Assembly: GCF_030269515.1 (NCBI RefSeq)
Contig: NZ_BSTM01000030.1
Span: forward strand, 21,270 to 85,269
From: Actinomadura sp. NBRC 104412
GTDB taxonomy: Bacteria > Actinomycetota > Actinomycetes > Streptosporangiales > Streptosporangiaceae
DNA length: 64,000 nt
Direction of reading: 5' to 3'
Positions 39,979 through 49,282 of this stretch are shown in pieces. A program made the position numbers and the translations under genes. Under the pieces are notes generated by a model, which made no database searches, was not told the origin of the DNA, and was given only the letters and a program-made list of their open reading frames with translations. Positions within the stretch are counted from its first letter, which is position 1, and the number at the start of each line of letters is the position of its first letter.

Positions 39979-41295
39979 ATGAGGAGAATTCGCAGACTGT
40001 TCGGCCTGCTGGCCGGGCTCGTTCTCGTCGCCGGAGCCCTGGTGGTGCCCCCTGCCATGGCCGCCCCACTGCGTCCCATTGTCTTCGTCCACGGGTATTC
40101 CGGGTCCGGCAGCCAGTTCGAGACACAGGCGAAAAGGTTCGCCTCCAACGGTTATCCCGCCGAATACATCGAGTCCCAGGAATACGACACCACGTTCGAG
40201 CAGAACAGCGCCGAAGACGTTTACGCCGCACTGGACGCGCGGATTGCGCGGTTGAAGGCCGCGACCGGTGCGGACAAGGTGGAACTGGTAGGGCATTCGC
40301 TCGGTACGTACATGTCGCAGAACTACCTGAAGAGTTCGGCGGCACGGGCGGCCAATGTCGCGCACTACGTGAATCTGGACGGGTTCCCCGCGGACGCTCC
40401 CCCTGGAGGCGTGCCCACACTCGCCATCTGGGGGCAGAGCAACGACACCGCGCGAATCGGCGGGGCGACCAACGTCTATTCGCCAAACGAGGCGCATGTC
40501 GAGACGACCTCGTCGGTGGCCTCGTTCCGCGCCATGTACAGGTTCTTCACCGGCGATGAGCCCGACACCACGAACGTCGTCGCGGAGGCCGGCACGATCC
40601 GGCTGGGCGGCCGCGCGCTGTCCTTTCCCAGCAACGTGGGGCTGAGCGGCGTCCAGTTGAACATCTATACGATCAATCCAGCCACGGGAGCCCGCGTCGG
40701 CGGGGCGGTGGCCTCCTACGCGTTGTCGGGTGACGGCTCCTGGGGGCCGTTCCAAGGAACGGGGACCGCGTACTACGAGTTCGAACTGGTGCGGCCGGGC
40801 GGTGTTCCCGTCCATCACTTGTACTTCCAGCCGTTCCGGCGCACCGATCTGGGTATTCGTCTGCTCAGCACCGACCCGGGCACCGGAATCGACGAGGACG
40901 TCGACCGCAGTTCCCGCAGCATCGCGATGCTCGCCTACCGCAACAAGGAATGGTGGGGCGACCAGGGAGCGAACTCCGACACTCTGGTCATCGGCGGCAC
41001 CAGCGTCCTCAACAGCAGGACGGCGTCGCGCGACAAGGGCGCCATCGCCTTCTTCGCCTTCGACGCCTATTCCGACCGGATCTCCGTCCCCACCCGGACT
41101 CTTCTGCGGTTTGCGCTGACGCCGTTCATCACCGGTGTGGACCTCTACAAGGCGGCGGCTACACCGTCCACGGGAAGCGTCGTGGTGGAATCCGCGCAAC
41201 GCGGAGGCAATGGTGCGGTGAGCCGGCTCGCCGTCCCGAACTGGCCCTCCAGCGGCCACACGATCACCGTCAACTTCGACGACTACGTGTCCTGA
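39979..41295 (+). CDS. Secreted lipase-like alpha/beta hydrolase with C-terminal beta domain
   Basis: This 438-residue protein has a signal peptide at 1-28 (RRLFGLLAGLVLVAGALVV, cleavage near AMA-AP), then an alpha/beta-hydrolase domain with the oxyanion region FVHGYSGSG (about 36) and nucleophile elbow GHSLG (Ser at about 105). From about residue 195 two beta-rich domains follow, which may bind lipid or wall. The size and split resemble the bacterial/archaeal lipases with a beta-barrel C-terminus. The esterase nature is firm; the substrate is not known. Confidence 0.88.
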   Translation: MRRIRRLFGLLAGLVLVAGALVVPPAMAAPLRPIVFVHGYSGSGSQFETQAKRFASNGYPAEYIESQEYDTTFEQNSAEDVYAALDARIARLKAATGADKVELVGHSLGTYMSQNYLKSSAARAANVAHYVNLDGFPADAPPGGVPTLAIWGQSNDTARIGGATNVYSPNEAHVETTSSVASFRAMYRFFTGDEPDTTNVVAEAGTIRLGGRALSFPSNVGLSGVQLNIYTINPATGARVGGAVASYALSGDGSWGPFQGTGTAYYEFELVRPGGVPVHHLYFQPFRRTDLGIRLLSTDPGTGIDEDVDRSSRSIAMLAYRNKEWWGDQGANSDTLVIGGTSVLNSRTASRDKGAIAFFAFDAYSDRISVPTRTLLRFALTPFITGVDLYKAAATPSTGSVVVESAQRGGNGAVSRLAVPNWPSSGHTITVNFDDYVS

Positions 41296-41314
41296 CGGTT
41301 CCGACGGCATGAAC

Positions 41315-41350
41315 CAGGGCGCGGACGAGCCGAGGTCCGTTCGCGCCCTG
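41315..41350 (+). terminator. Hairpin after the lipase-like gene
   Basis: CAGGGCGCGGAC pairs with GTCCG(TT)CGCGCCCTG 20 bases after the stop at 41295. No T-run follows. Confidence 0.65.
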
Positions 41351-41448
41351 CCGCACGGTACCGATCGCAGGCTCCCGTGAATTACGAGCCGTGAGCGCGG
41401 GCGGATCGATCACCCTGCGGCAGATGTCCATTGACGACTGGGACGGGT

Positions 41449-41742
41449 TCATCGCGTTGGCCGAGGCCGGCACTGCACCATCCGATGAGTGCGGGTGCCG
41501 ACCACCCCGGAGGCGTACGACCCGCTGCTCGCCGAGGTGAGCCACGCCGTGTGGCTGCTGCCGACTCCCGCGTTCCGGCGAAAGGTCTTCGACCGCCGGG
41601 GCGGTACGGCTTGGGGGTTCCCCTTGCGAGCGGCCAGGCTACGGTGCCAGCGCAGGATCGCAACTGGGGTGACCGGGAAGATCTCCGCCCACCGACGGCG
41701 GTGAACCAGCCGCGACAGCGCCGCCGCGGCGGTGGTGAGCAC
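41449..41742 (-). pseudogene. Transposase remnant, N-terminal part of an integrase-core family
   Basis: The minus frame gives ALSRLVHRRRWAEIFPVTPV followed by AILRWHRSLAARKG, the N-terminal helix-turn-helix part of the actinobacterial rve-core transposases with a TPxTILRWHRxL motif. The rest of the reading frame is lost after about 45 residues. Confidence 0.72.
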
Positions 41743-41745
41743 CCA

Positions 41746-42240
41746 TCAGGTTGTGATGAACGCCCAGGACAAGTACATGGCGGCGGCCGGTGAAGGTTGT
41801 AGTGGATCAGGTACCTCGCTAAGCACCAGAGTCAGATGGCGGTCGCCAAGGATCAGGATCCATCCAGGAGTTCGCGGCGGGGGTTTCGAGGACGCATTCG
41901 CGGATGGCGTTCGTGTGCGGGGTCCGCGGCAGAGTCGCGAAGATTCGCAGCCCCTCGGCCCTGAAAACTTGAACAGCGGATCGCGATCGTGAATCAGGAA
42001 CCGCAGCGTGTCGATGCGGTCGCCCAGGTCCATGGCCAGGTTCCGGGCGTGCTGATCCGTCCGCGCCCGGGTCGGTTGCGCGGTCACCCGCCCAGATGAA
42101 GCCTGCGGGCCCCGTGCTGGATGTATCCAGCACATACCACCACTTCAGCAGCACCGTCTCCACCACGAAGACATCGCAGACGGTGATCGCGTGGGCCTGC
42201 GTGGTCAAGGACTGCCGCCAGGTCAGCCCCTGCCTGTGGG
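41746..42240 (-). pseudogene. Transposase remnant, integrase-core part, frameshifted
   Basis: Across two minus frames the rve core can be followed: TWRQSLTTQAHAITVCDVF, then HARNLAMDLGDRIDTLRFLI with HDRDPLFK, GLRIFATLPRTPHTNAI, and ILGDRHLTLVL. At least two frameshifts break it. The C-terminal half lies 5' of the N-terminal remnant at 41449-41742 on the same strand, so the two come from different copies or a permuted junction. Confidence 0.8.
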
Positions 42241-42261
42241 GAAGTCGGGCGGCTCCGAGCC

Positions 42262-44532
42262 TTATCCCCAATGCTCCTTTTGGTATTTTACGAGGTCGTC
42301 GCCGTGTAGTTGTTTGGTCGCATTGCCGACGCGTACCCAGAACTCTGAGGGTTTAGGGGCCTTGGCGGTCTTGGCGAAGACTGGGTGTGCCGAGGCGGCG
42401 ACGCTGAGTTTGCAGACCGTCTTCGCGTTCACCACGGGGAAACTGATGCGGACGGTCGGCGCGGTCGAGGCTGACAAGGAGTCATCGAGTAGTTGCCTCA
42501 GGAACAGTTCGTAGCCGTCGGCGTTCTGCTTCTTGCCCAACGTTGTGAAGTCGTCCTCGATACCCAGTACCTGGCCGTCGTCGCCCACCCCGATAAGCAG
42601 GAAGCCGCCCTCGGAGTTGAGGAATCCGCAAACTGTTTTGATGAGGTTCTGCGCGAGGTTCGGGTCGTAGGTCTTGGTGTGGACGTTCCACCGGCCACTG
42701 GCCTTGAACTCCGTGGTCTGCGTTTCACCGGCGGCGATCAGATCGGCGGTGGTCGCCTGCGAGTACTTCTGGTGCTCACCGGTGAGGGTGTTGAATCCGT
42801 CACGGACGACACCGGCGATGAGCTGCCGGCGCCGCTCGAGGAACGTCGGATAGTCCATGTTTTCCCAGCCGACCGGAAGCGCGTGCCACTGGGCCTGCCG
42901 GGCCATTTTCTGCGGGTCGATCTTTTTCCTGATGCGGGGGAGATAGTCAGCGGGGGGATCGGCGTTGTCGAGCTCGTCCGCAGGCCATTCGACGTAGGCC
43001 ATGTTGGCGATGGCGCTGGTCTGCCGTGTGCCGGAGATACCGAGCGAGTTGAGGTATTTGCCGTGGAACAGGCGGTCGCGCTCGATGGATGTCGGCGCCG
43101 CCCCCGAGGGATCGAAAAGGTCCCTGATACGCAGGTCACTGAAGAGGACCTCGGCGTCCAGAAGGTTGAGCGCGGCGATGTAGGCGAAGAGCGCGGGTGA
43201 GCGGGACGAGGATGTGTCGAGGCGGTTCGGAAGTGAGATATTCCAGTAATCTCGCGTGAAGTTCGCGGCGATTATGCGATCCAGTTCGGCAAGGAAGGCC
43301 GCTCCGTCACCAGTCTGGAGGCTCGCGATGCGCCCCAGGTCGGACTCGAGTTGCGACTCCGGAGATGTGGTGTAGCGGCCGGTCGTGTGCGCCATGAAGA
43401 ACCACCGCGCGATTGCCGGGCGCAGTGCCGAGGCATCAAGGGAGAAATCGTGATGGCCGATAAGCCAGATCGCGTAGCTGAACAGCAGGGCGTTTTCCGA
43501 GGTGATCATCTTGCGGCTGCGGAAGCCCGCGCTGGACACGCACCTGAAAAACTCGTGCCAACTGCTTAGATCCAGCACCTTCTCTTGCGCCGCCGCCAAG
43601 AGAGCGAACTGCTCCTGGCGGCGCTCCACGCTAACCTGGCCGGTCTCCAGGTCCTTGCCACGCAGGATGTTGTAGACGTGCTGAAGCCGGGCACGGCGGA
43701 ACGCGACCGCGACCGCGACACGCAATAGCTGGTCTGGTCCGGGATCCAAGAACGGATTCCGGGGGCTTTCCCCCGTCACTGTGGGGTCGACCGCGTTGCG
43801 ACTGAAGTCCTCAAGCTGTCGGCGGCCCTTCTCCCAGTGCACGGACATGAGAGTGAGGATGAAGTCAGACTGGTTGAGTTTGACGCCCTCGGAGTTGATT
43901 CGGACGAAGATTTCGGCGACCTGCTCCTCATCAGTGGCCGAGCCCAGCTCGATCACCTGGAAACGGAAATCGCGCAAGTCGCGGACACGGTCTATGCGGT
44001 CTTCGAGTTCGTCCTTGTAATCGGTCGGCAGATCTTCTTCTAGTGTCTTACCAAGGCGCTCGAAGAACTGGCGCACCGTGTTCTTGTAGCCGTCCGACCA
44101 GAGCGCGGAGATGTCGGGGATGAAGTGTGCGTCGCGCTCGATGGCCGCATCGGCCACCTCGAAGGTCTGGTCCTCGGGGCGAAAAGCGATCTTTATGTAC
44201 CGCTGCTCGAACGACTTGGTCAGCACGGGCCGACCGGTGAGAACGGCGAACAGGGAGGTCAAGCGTTGCTGGCCGTCCACGATCAACAGTTGCGGAGCCT
44301 TGGTGGCGGACTCCATCCCGATCTGACGGGTGCCGACCTCCGCGCCGGTCTCCCAGAACATCAGCGTTCCGATGGGGTAGCCGCGATACATCGAGTCGAA
44401 CAGGTCCCGGGCCTTCGCCGCCGACCACACGAAGGGGCGCTGAATGTCCGGAAGACCGATTCGTCCGATCTTGATGTCTTCGATCAGGTGATTCAGCGAG
44501 TACCCGGTATCGCGGTAGAGGGTGGTTGGCAC
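42262..44532 (-). CDS. DUF262 (GmrS-like) protein fused to AlbA_2/Schlafen-type domain
   Basis: This 756-residue probable defence protein has an N-terminal DUF262 domain: DIQRPFVWS at about 29-37 and the hallmark IVDGQQRLTSL at 84-94, the motif that binds or cleaves nucleotide in GmrS/BrxR-type proteins. A long helical middle follows. From about residue 597 an AlbA_2 domain follows: GETQTTEFKASG, GFLNSEGGFLLIGVGDDG and the closing EFWVRVGNATKQL. No DUF1524 HNH-like nuclease domain is seen, unlike classical GmrSD. It starts at a GTG at 44532 with AAGGAG upstream. Broken transposases flank it on both sides, and its codon third-position GC is lower than that of its neighbours, in keeping with transfer. 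Confidence 0.88.
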   Translation of the reverse strand: MPTTLYRDTGYSLNHLIEDIKIGRIGLPDIQRPFVWSAAKARDLFDSMYRGYPIGTLMFWETGAEVGTRQIGMESATKAPQLLIVDGQQRLTSLFAVLTGRPVLTKSFEQRYIKIAFRPEDQTFEVADAAIERDAHFIPDISALWSDGYKNTVRQFFERLGKTLEEDLPTDYKDELEDRIDRVRDLRDFRFQVIELGSATDEEQVAEIFVRINSEGVKLNQSDFILTLMSVHWEKGRRQLEDFSRNAVDPTVTGESPRNPFLDPGPDQLLRVAVAVAFRRARLQHVYNILRGKDLETGQVSVERRQEQFALLAAAQEKVLDLSSWHEFFRCVSSAGFRSRKMITSENALLFSYAIWLIGHHDFSLDASALRPAIARWFFMAHTTGRYTTSPESQLESDLGRIASLQTGDGAAFLAELDRIIAANFTRDYWNISLPNRLDTSSSRSPALFAYIAALNLLDAEVLFSDLRIRDLFDPSGAAPTSIERDRLFHGKYLNSLGISGTRQTSAIANMAYVEWPADELDNADPPADYLPRIRKKIDPQKMARQAQWHALPVGWENMDYPTFLERRRQLIAGVVRDGFNTLTGEHQKYSQATTADLIAAGETQTTEFKASGRWNVHTKTYDPNLAQNLIKTVCGFLNSEGGFLLIGVGDDGQVLGIEDDFTTLGKKQNADGYELFLRQLLDDSLSASTAPTVRISFPVVNAKTVCKLSVAASAHPVFAKTAKAPKPSEFWVRVGNATKQLHGDDLVKYQKEHWG

Positions 44533-45059
44533 TGCTGGTGCTCCTTGACCAAGCGTTCGACATGTACGGACGGCGCCTTGTGTAGTACACCACTTCCATC
44601 ACATGCCTTCCAACAAGTCACGGATTCGATCTGGGCTCGGCCCGATAGCTCTGGACGTGAGCACCCCCAAGCACCCCTGAACTTCAAAGTCACCGCCGTG
44701 TCGACTGTGGCCGAGGTCATCGCCGGGGTCGACCTTGTCCGGCCAAGCCGCGATCATCATGGGCGGCACCTCTGGCCTGGACACGCCTGCGACCTGCGCT
44801 CCACAAGCGATCCCGCCTTGACGGCGCGGATCGTCGCCGAAGTCCAAGAGGAGCTGGCCACGGTGGAGCAGGCCGAACTCGGCTACCTTACGGCCGTTCC
44901 GGCCAGGCCGTAGCGCTCACGTGCCGACGCCCTGCCCACGCAAGTCCACGCCGCCGACACGTTCTTCTGCGACAGCCCGCTCGGTAGTCCCGCGCTGTTC
45001 ACCGAGGTCGACCCGTCCGCCGCTGCGATCGCGGCCGTCCAGGCTGCAAGCTTTTGCCG
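44533..45059. other. Intergenic region with gene debris
   Basis: This stretch holds no intact gene. A minus frame at 44599-44847 (82 codons, VPPMMIAAWPDKVDPGDDL region) and a plus frame at 44914-45150 look protein-like but match nothing recognised. AAGGAG at 44543-44548 (minus) belongs to the DUF262 gene. Confidence 0.4.
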
Positions 45060-45150
45060 TGGGCTTCTCCCAGCCGCCTACGGCCTCTGGACCAACAGGA
45101 GTCCGCACTCCGATCCATTCCGAGACGCAGCCAGGAGAGGACGAAGCCGG
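44914..45150 (+). pseudogene. Unrecognised gene fragment
   Basis: The frame reads RADALPTQVHAADTFFCDSP followed by LGSPALFTEVDPSAAAIAAV, then degenerates. It has good actinobacterial codon use but no start codon, being preceded by an in-frame TAG. It is probably the remains of a host gene. Confidence 0.4.
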
Positions 45151-45304
45151 TGACCTGGAAGATCCCCGCGTCGCGGGCCGGAACTAGCTTCTGAAGCCTT
45201 GGGGGGTGCGGATCCAGCGACGGTGCGCTGTCAGTAGACGGGGGGAGGTACTCGATCACCGGACGTGGGATGTCGAGCATGGCAATATGGAGGACCAACG
45301 CCAA
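45060..45304 (-). pseudogene. IS5-family transposase remnant (N-terminal part)
   Basis: The minus frame starts ALVLHIAMLDIPRPVIEYL and later ARDAGIFQVTGF..LRLGMD, the N-terminal pattern of actinobacterial IS5-type transposases (normally ARDAGISQATGYRYLHEGID). The middle is scrambled and the DDE core is missing. Confidence 0.65.
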
Positions 45305-45447
45305 GTCTCTGGTGTTGTGGACGATCTTGTGGTGAGACCTGTCCTACCGGGGGCTTTGCGGCTTCCAGGGCTCAACGGCACAACGCCCTGAGTCATCCGA
45401 GATGTTGCTCAATGCCTGGATCGCCCCAGGCCGCCGGTTCACTTCCG

Positions 45448-45476
45448 TTGAGCAGACCTCGATCTCGAAATATGAT
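45448..45476 (+). promoter_or_regulatory. Sigma-70 type promoter of the 45557 gene
   Basis: TTGAGC (45448-45453), 17 bases, TATGAT (45471-45476), in an AT-rich stretch. The predicted leader is about 75 nt. It is a normal housekeeping promoter, unlike the ACGGTC class. Confidence 0.7.
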
Positions 45477-45556
45477 TTTCGTCCATAACCAGTTGTATAT
45501 CACTGCGAGCGGTTTAGGCTACCGTCCCCAGAATCCTATCCTCCAGGGAGTCTTTG

Positions 45557-48202
45557 ATGGGGTTTCCTGACGACCGGGCCTCGGCCTTCGTCCTTGGCTT
45601 TCCAGCTGTGGTGGCGCCCGAGTACTCGAACCGGGCGAGTCTGGGAACCAGCCCGCCGCTCTTCATCCTGCGAGTGCCGGAGACCGCGGGCACGTCTGGC
45701 ATAGATGAGGTCATCGAGGCTCTCTACAGGTCGCTCTTCGGCAATGGCAAGCTCGTGCCGCTCGCCCGTCTGGCCGCCGAGGACGATTCGACGCTGCTCT
45801 CCGAGATCGCCGGAGCCCAGCTGAGGACCGGCGCGCCAGAGAATATGACGCCTGATCGCTACCCGAACTTCCTTGTCATGCGGGACCTCATCACCTACAT
45901 CCGGCAGAATCCCCGCGCATGGAGAGCGGGGCCGCAGACGCGGGAGCTTCGGCTGCACGCCAGTGAGCAGCGCGCCAAGCGCGGCGGCCTGTTGGGCTTC
46001 ACCCAGGTGGCGGGTCCTGACGGAGGCTGGCTTTGGGGTTTCCTGATGAAACTGGTCTGGCGTCCGTTGGTACAGCGAATGCCCAGGCGGGTGTGGGCCG
46101 CCTGGACGTCGCGCAAGGTGATGCGGGACTGGCTGGGCGCGGAGAATACCGCCGGGGGTGGCCGGGACCTTTTTCGGGCGATGAACAACGGGGGTGCCCT
46201 GTGGAGCACGCAGCTGGGGAACGACCCGAATCACGAGGAGGCTCTTCAGCAGCTCGATCGGCTGCTGTGGCGCGCCCTTCTGGAGGACCTGCGCAGCCCG
46301 GTGATCGGCCGGCTCCTACCTGGACGACGGCGCAGGACCGCGCGTCCCGTTCTGCTTGTGGAACTGCCGCCACCGGCCGCACGGGGCAGCCGTGCGGCCG
46401 AACGTTTCCTGCGCTCGGTGCATCAAACGCCCACGGCCAAGGGGCCGGGTCCGCTCGTCGTGGCGGTCGGGCAGCCGTCCGAACATCTGCTGGCGGATCT
46501 TGGTGATCCCGAGCAACTCACGTTCACACAGGCGAGCATTCGCCTGAGCGATCAGGCCGGGCCGCCGGTTCTGGTGGCCTTCAGCGACGACGCCATGGCC
46601 AAGCCACGACTCCAACTGCCCAGGGTCAACCCGAGGACGTTCAGGTTCAGCCGGATGGTGCCCACGGCGATCATGGCTGGTGTGACCGTCCTGGTCATGG
46701 CGGGCACAAGCCTGGGCATCGTTCAGGCTTTCGACGACCACGATTGCATTGGCGGCGTCGATTCCGTCGCAGAGTCCGCGCGTGCCGACCCCGTCCCGGT
46801 CCATTCCAAAGCCTGGTACGACGCGGCTATACGGGAGATCGACAAGCAGAACAAGCGGGCTGAGCAGGCCGCCGTCGAGGGCAGAACGGTACGGACTGTA
46901 GTGGCGTTCGTGTCCAGCGTGCCGACGGACGAGAACGAGTCGCGTTTCGACGGAATGATCCCCGAGTTGCGCGGTATCGCGATGTGGCAGCGAAAGCTGC
47001 TCGACGACGCCGTATCCAACGACTCGGCCGTAAGGCTCCGAGTCGAGGTCTGGCCCACCGGGCAGGCGTTCCAGAACGCCGAAGCCGAGGCGAGGAAGCT
47101 CGCGAAGCGGGTGGCGGACGAGGGCACCGCCAAGAACATCGAGGATTACACCAGGGTCGTCGGCGTCCTCGGATACGCGCAAAGCCGGGACGAGACCCAG
47201 GCCGCGCTTCGGGTTCTCGGCGACGCGAAGATTCCCACAATCGGTACTACGGCGACCGCTGATGAGATGCTGACCGGCAACGCGAACCGCAGCTACTGGC
47301 CCTTTACCCCGACCAACTCGACCGAGGCGAGTATCGCGGCGAACTTCGCGGGCACTCGGAACATCGTGGCCATCCCCAACTCCAAGGGGGACTGCTCCCC
47401 TGCCCGCCACGCCCTCGTCATCGAAAGCTCCACCGACCTTTACAGCCGCAGCCTGGCGGACAAGTTCCGCGCCGAATTCCAGGGTACCTCCCAGGTGTTC
47501 AACTTCAACCAGGAGGGCGACTTCGACCCCCCGTCACCCTCCGGCGCGACCAACATGAGCAGCGCGGACGAACTGGCAAGCCAGCTATGCCGGCAGCTGA
47601 AGGCGAAGCCGGGGTCCATCGTGTACTGGTCTGCGCGAGCCCGTGACTTCACTGCCTTCATCAACGCCATGCAGACCCAAGGCACCTGCATCGATGACGA
47701 CATCACCGTTCTCGGCGGCAACGAACTCACCAACGTCGCCCAGACAGGCGCATTCAACAACAAGCACTGGTTGCGGCTTTACTACTCCGCTCACCGGCTT
47801 CCCGCTACAGATGTGAACGCCAGCGACCAAACAAAGCAGTTCGTGGATGATTACACCGCATTTGTGAAACGCACGACGAAGGGCATCGACCCTTGGATCC
47901 AGGACGGCCACTCCGCCGTCTCCTATGACGCCTTCCACGTTCTCTCCCAAGCCGTCGACCAGGCCCACCGGCAGGCCGGTACCGTGTCCCGCGAGTCCGT
48001 TCTCGTCGCCCTCGGCGGAGGCATCACCTTCAACGGCGCCACCGGATTCGTTTCATACGACGGGAACAGCAATGCCGCGCCCGTTGACAAGACCCTTGTC
48101 CTGCTCCGCCAGCTCGGAAGCGGCCCAAAGACCGTCCTGGTGTGCGGGGCGTACGACCAGGGCGCGTCCAGCGAAGCACAGGGACCACCGTGCACCCGCT
48201 AA
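45557..48202 (+). CDS. Membrane protein with extracellular amino-acid-binding-protein fold
   Basis: This 881-residue protein is built in reverse to a normal binding protein. A cytoplasmic N-terminal part of about 360 residues with no recognised motif is followed by one membrane segment at about 366-389 (MVPTAIMAGVTVLVMAGTSL), then about 490 extracellular residues with the type I periplasmic-binding fold (VVGVLGYAQSRDETQAAL, IPTIGTTATADEM, FIALSxx-like strands, YDAFHVLSQAVDQAH). No lipobox is present. It may sense a ligand outside and signal to the N-terminal domain. GGGAG precedes the ATG at 45557. Neighbours are transposase remains and the DUF262 gene, a conflict-island setting. Confidence 0.8.
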   Translation: MGFPDDRASAFVLGFPAVVAPEYSNRASLGTSPPLFILRVPETAGTSGIDEVIEALYRSLFGNGKLVPLARLAAEDDSTLLSEIAGAQLRTGAPENMTPDRYPNFLVMRDLITYIRQNPRAWRAGPQTRELRLHASEQRAKRGGLLGFTQVAGPDGGWLWGFLMKLVWRPLVQRMPRRVWAAWTSRKVMRDWLGAENTAGGGRDLFRAMNNGGALWSTQLGNDPNHEEALQQLDRLLWRALLEDLRSPVIGRLLPGRRRRTARPVLLVELPPPAARGSRAAERFLRSVHQTPTAKGPGPLVVAVGQPSEHLLADLGDPEQLTFTQASIRLSDQAGPPVLVAFSDDAMAKPRLQLPRVNPRTFRFSRMVPTAIMAGVTVLVMAGTSLGIVQAFDDHDCIGGVDSVAESARADPVPVHSKAWYDAAIREIDKQNKRAEQAAVEGRTVRTVVAFVSSVPTDENESRFDGMIPELRGIAMWQRKLLDDAVSNDSAVRLRVEVWPTGQAFQNAEAEARKLAKRVADEGTAKNIEDYTRVVGVLGYAQSRDETQAALRVLGDAKIPTIGTTATADEMLTGNANRSYWPFTPTNSTEASIAANFAGTRNIVAIPNSKGDCSPARHALVIESSTDLYSRSLADKFRAEFQGTSQVFNFNQEGDFDPPSPSGATNMSSADELASQLCRQLKAKPGSIVYWSARARDFTAFINAMQTQGTCIDDDITVLGGNELTNVAQTGAFNNKHWLRLYYSAHRLPATDVNASDQTKQFVDDYTAFVKRTTKGIDPWIQDGHSAVSYDAFHVLSQAVDQAHRQAGTVSRESVLVALGGGITFNGATGFVSYDGNSNAAPVDKTLVLLRQLGSGPKTVLVCGAYDQGASSEAQGPPCTR

Positions 48203-48245
48203 TGCGGCGTGATCTCGCCATTAAGAGCGCGTCCTACGTGGTGAT

Positions 48246-48890
48246 GTGAGTCCGCTTCTTGAAGCGGATCAGGGCGGCGGCCAGGGTGAGGAAGGCGGCA
48301 AACAGGTGCCCGTGACGCTCCCGGCCAACGCCCAGACGGCGGTAGCACAGCAGCCAGGCGATGGTGCACTCGATCGCACACACCGGTGCCGTCCCACAGG
48401 CGCCGGCCGGACTCGATGCCACGGCAGGCGATGCGCGGGACGACACCGCGCCGGCGCAGCCATTGCCGCAGGCCGGCGGAGTCCTGGCCTTGCCGGCGCG
48501 GGCCTTGCCGGGGCGCCGGCGGCGTGGCCCGCGGCGGGAACGGATCGGCGGGATGGCCAGCAACAGCGGCTTGAACACCGGGATGCCGGCGGTGTCGGCG
48601 GTGCCGGCGGCCCGGACACCCACCACCGGCGGCAGCCCTTCTGCCTCGGACAGCACGTGGATCCTGCTGCCCATCCTGGCCCGATCGACCGGATCGGCCC
48701 CGGTCAGCGATCCCCCTTTCCCGCTCAGACGGCGGCGGCGTCCACGATCCCCGGCGCTCCCATCGAGCATCCCGCACCCGCCCAGCTCGTCCAGCGCCGC
48801 CTGGTGCGGCCGCGGCCACAGCCCCGTACGGGTCCAGCCGGTGCACCGGCGATGCGCGGTGGAGCGCATCACGCCGAACCCGCCCGGCAG
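48246..48890 (-). pseudogene. IS5-family transposase remnant (core and C-terminus)
   Basis: The DDE core is recognisable across minus frames: HRRCTGWTRTGLWPR, KGGSLTGADPVDRARMGSR, IHVLSEAEGLPPVVGV, IPPIRSRRGPRRRRPGK and CTIAWLLCYRRL with HGHLFAAFLTLAAAL. Several frameshifts make it inactive. It ends about 45 bases after the preceding gene. Confidence 0.85.
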
Positions 48891-49282
48891 CCTACGGCCG
48901 CAGATCGGCGTCCTCCTGACCCGGCGAGCAGGCTGGGCACCAGCGCGGCACAGGACGGGCGGAGGTCGGCACTTCCCTTCGGTGAGCACGCAGGGTGACC
49001 GCGCAGCCCCGATCGGCTGCCGGTCCCGGGGCCTGAACGCCGAGCACATAGGGGTCAGCCGAAAAGTCAGCGAATGTGGTGGCCAATGTAGCGGGTCCAG
49101 GGTCTGGATTCCCCGCCGGATCTGTGGTGAGCTGCGAAAACACCCCCCGCAGCACCTCACGGTCAGCGGAGACAACCAATGATCCCGAACCGGGCAATCG
49201 ATTCAGCGCCGCGACCGTGCCAGGCCCCGGCACTCGATGCCACACGGCCAACTCCAAGCTCAATCGATATCAGGAGTGGCTC
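48891..49282. other. Region upstream of the GAF/PucR regulator
   Basis: No gene is supported in these 392 bases. The last 15 bases hold AGGAG (49272-49276), the ribosome site of the next gene. A promoter could not be placed. Confidence 0.4.

Noticed and set aside
44599..44847. Small minus-strand gene of 82 codons
   Set aside because: The composition is protein-like, but there is no ribosome site, no homology I can recall, and it sits in IS debris.
48891..49263. Minus-strand frame of 123 codons before the GAF regulator
   Set aside because: No motif or ribosome site was seen; it is probably chance in a high-GC region.
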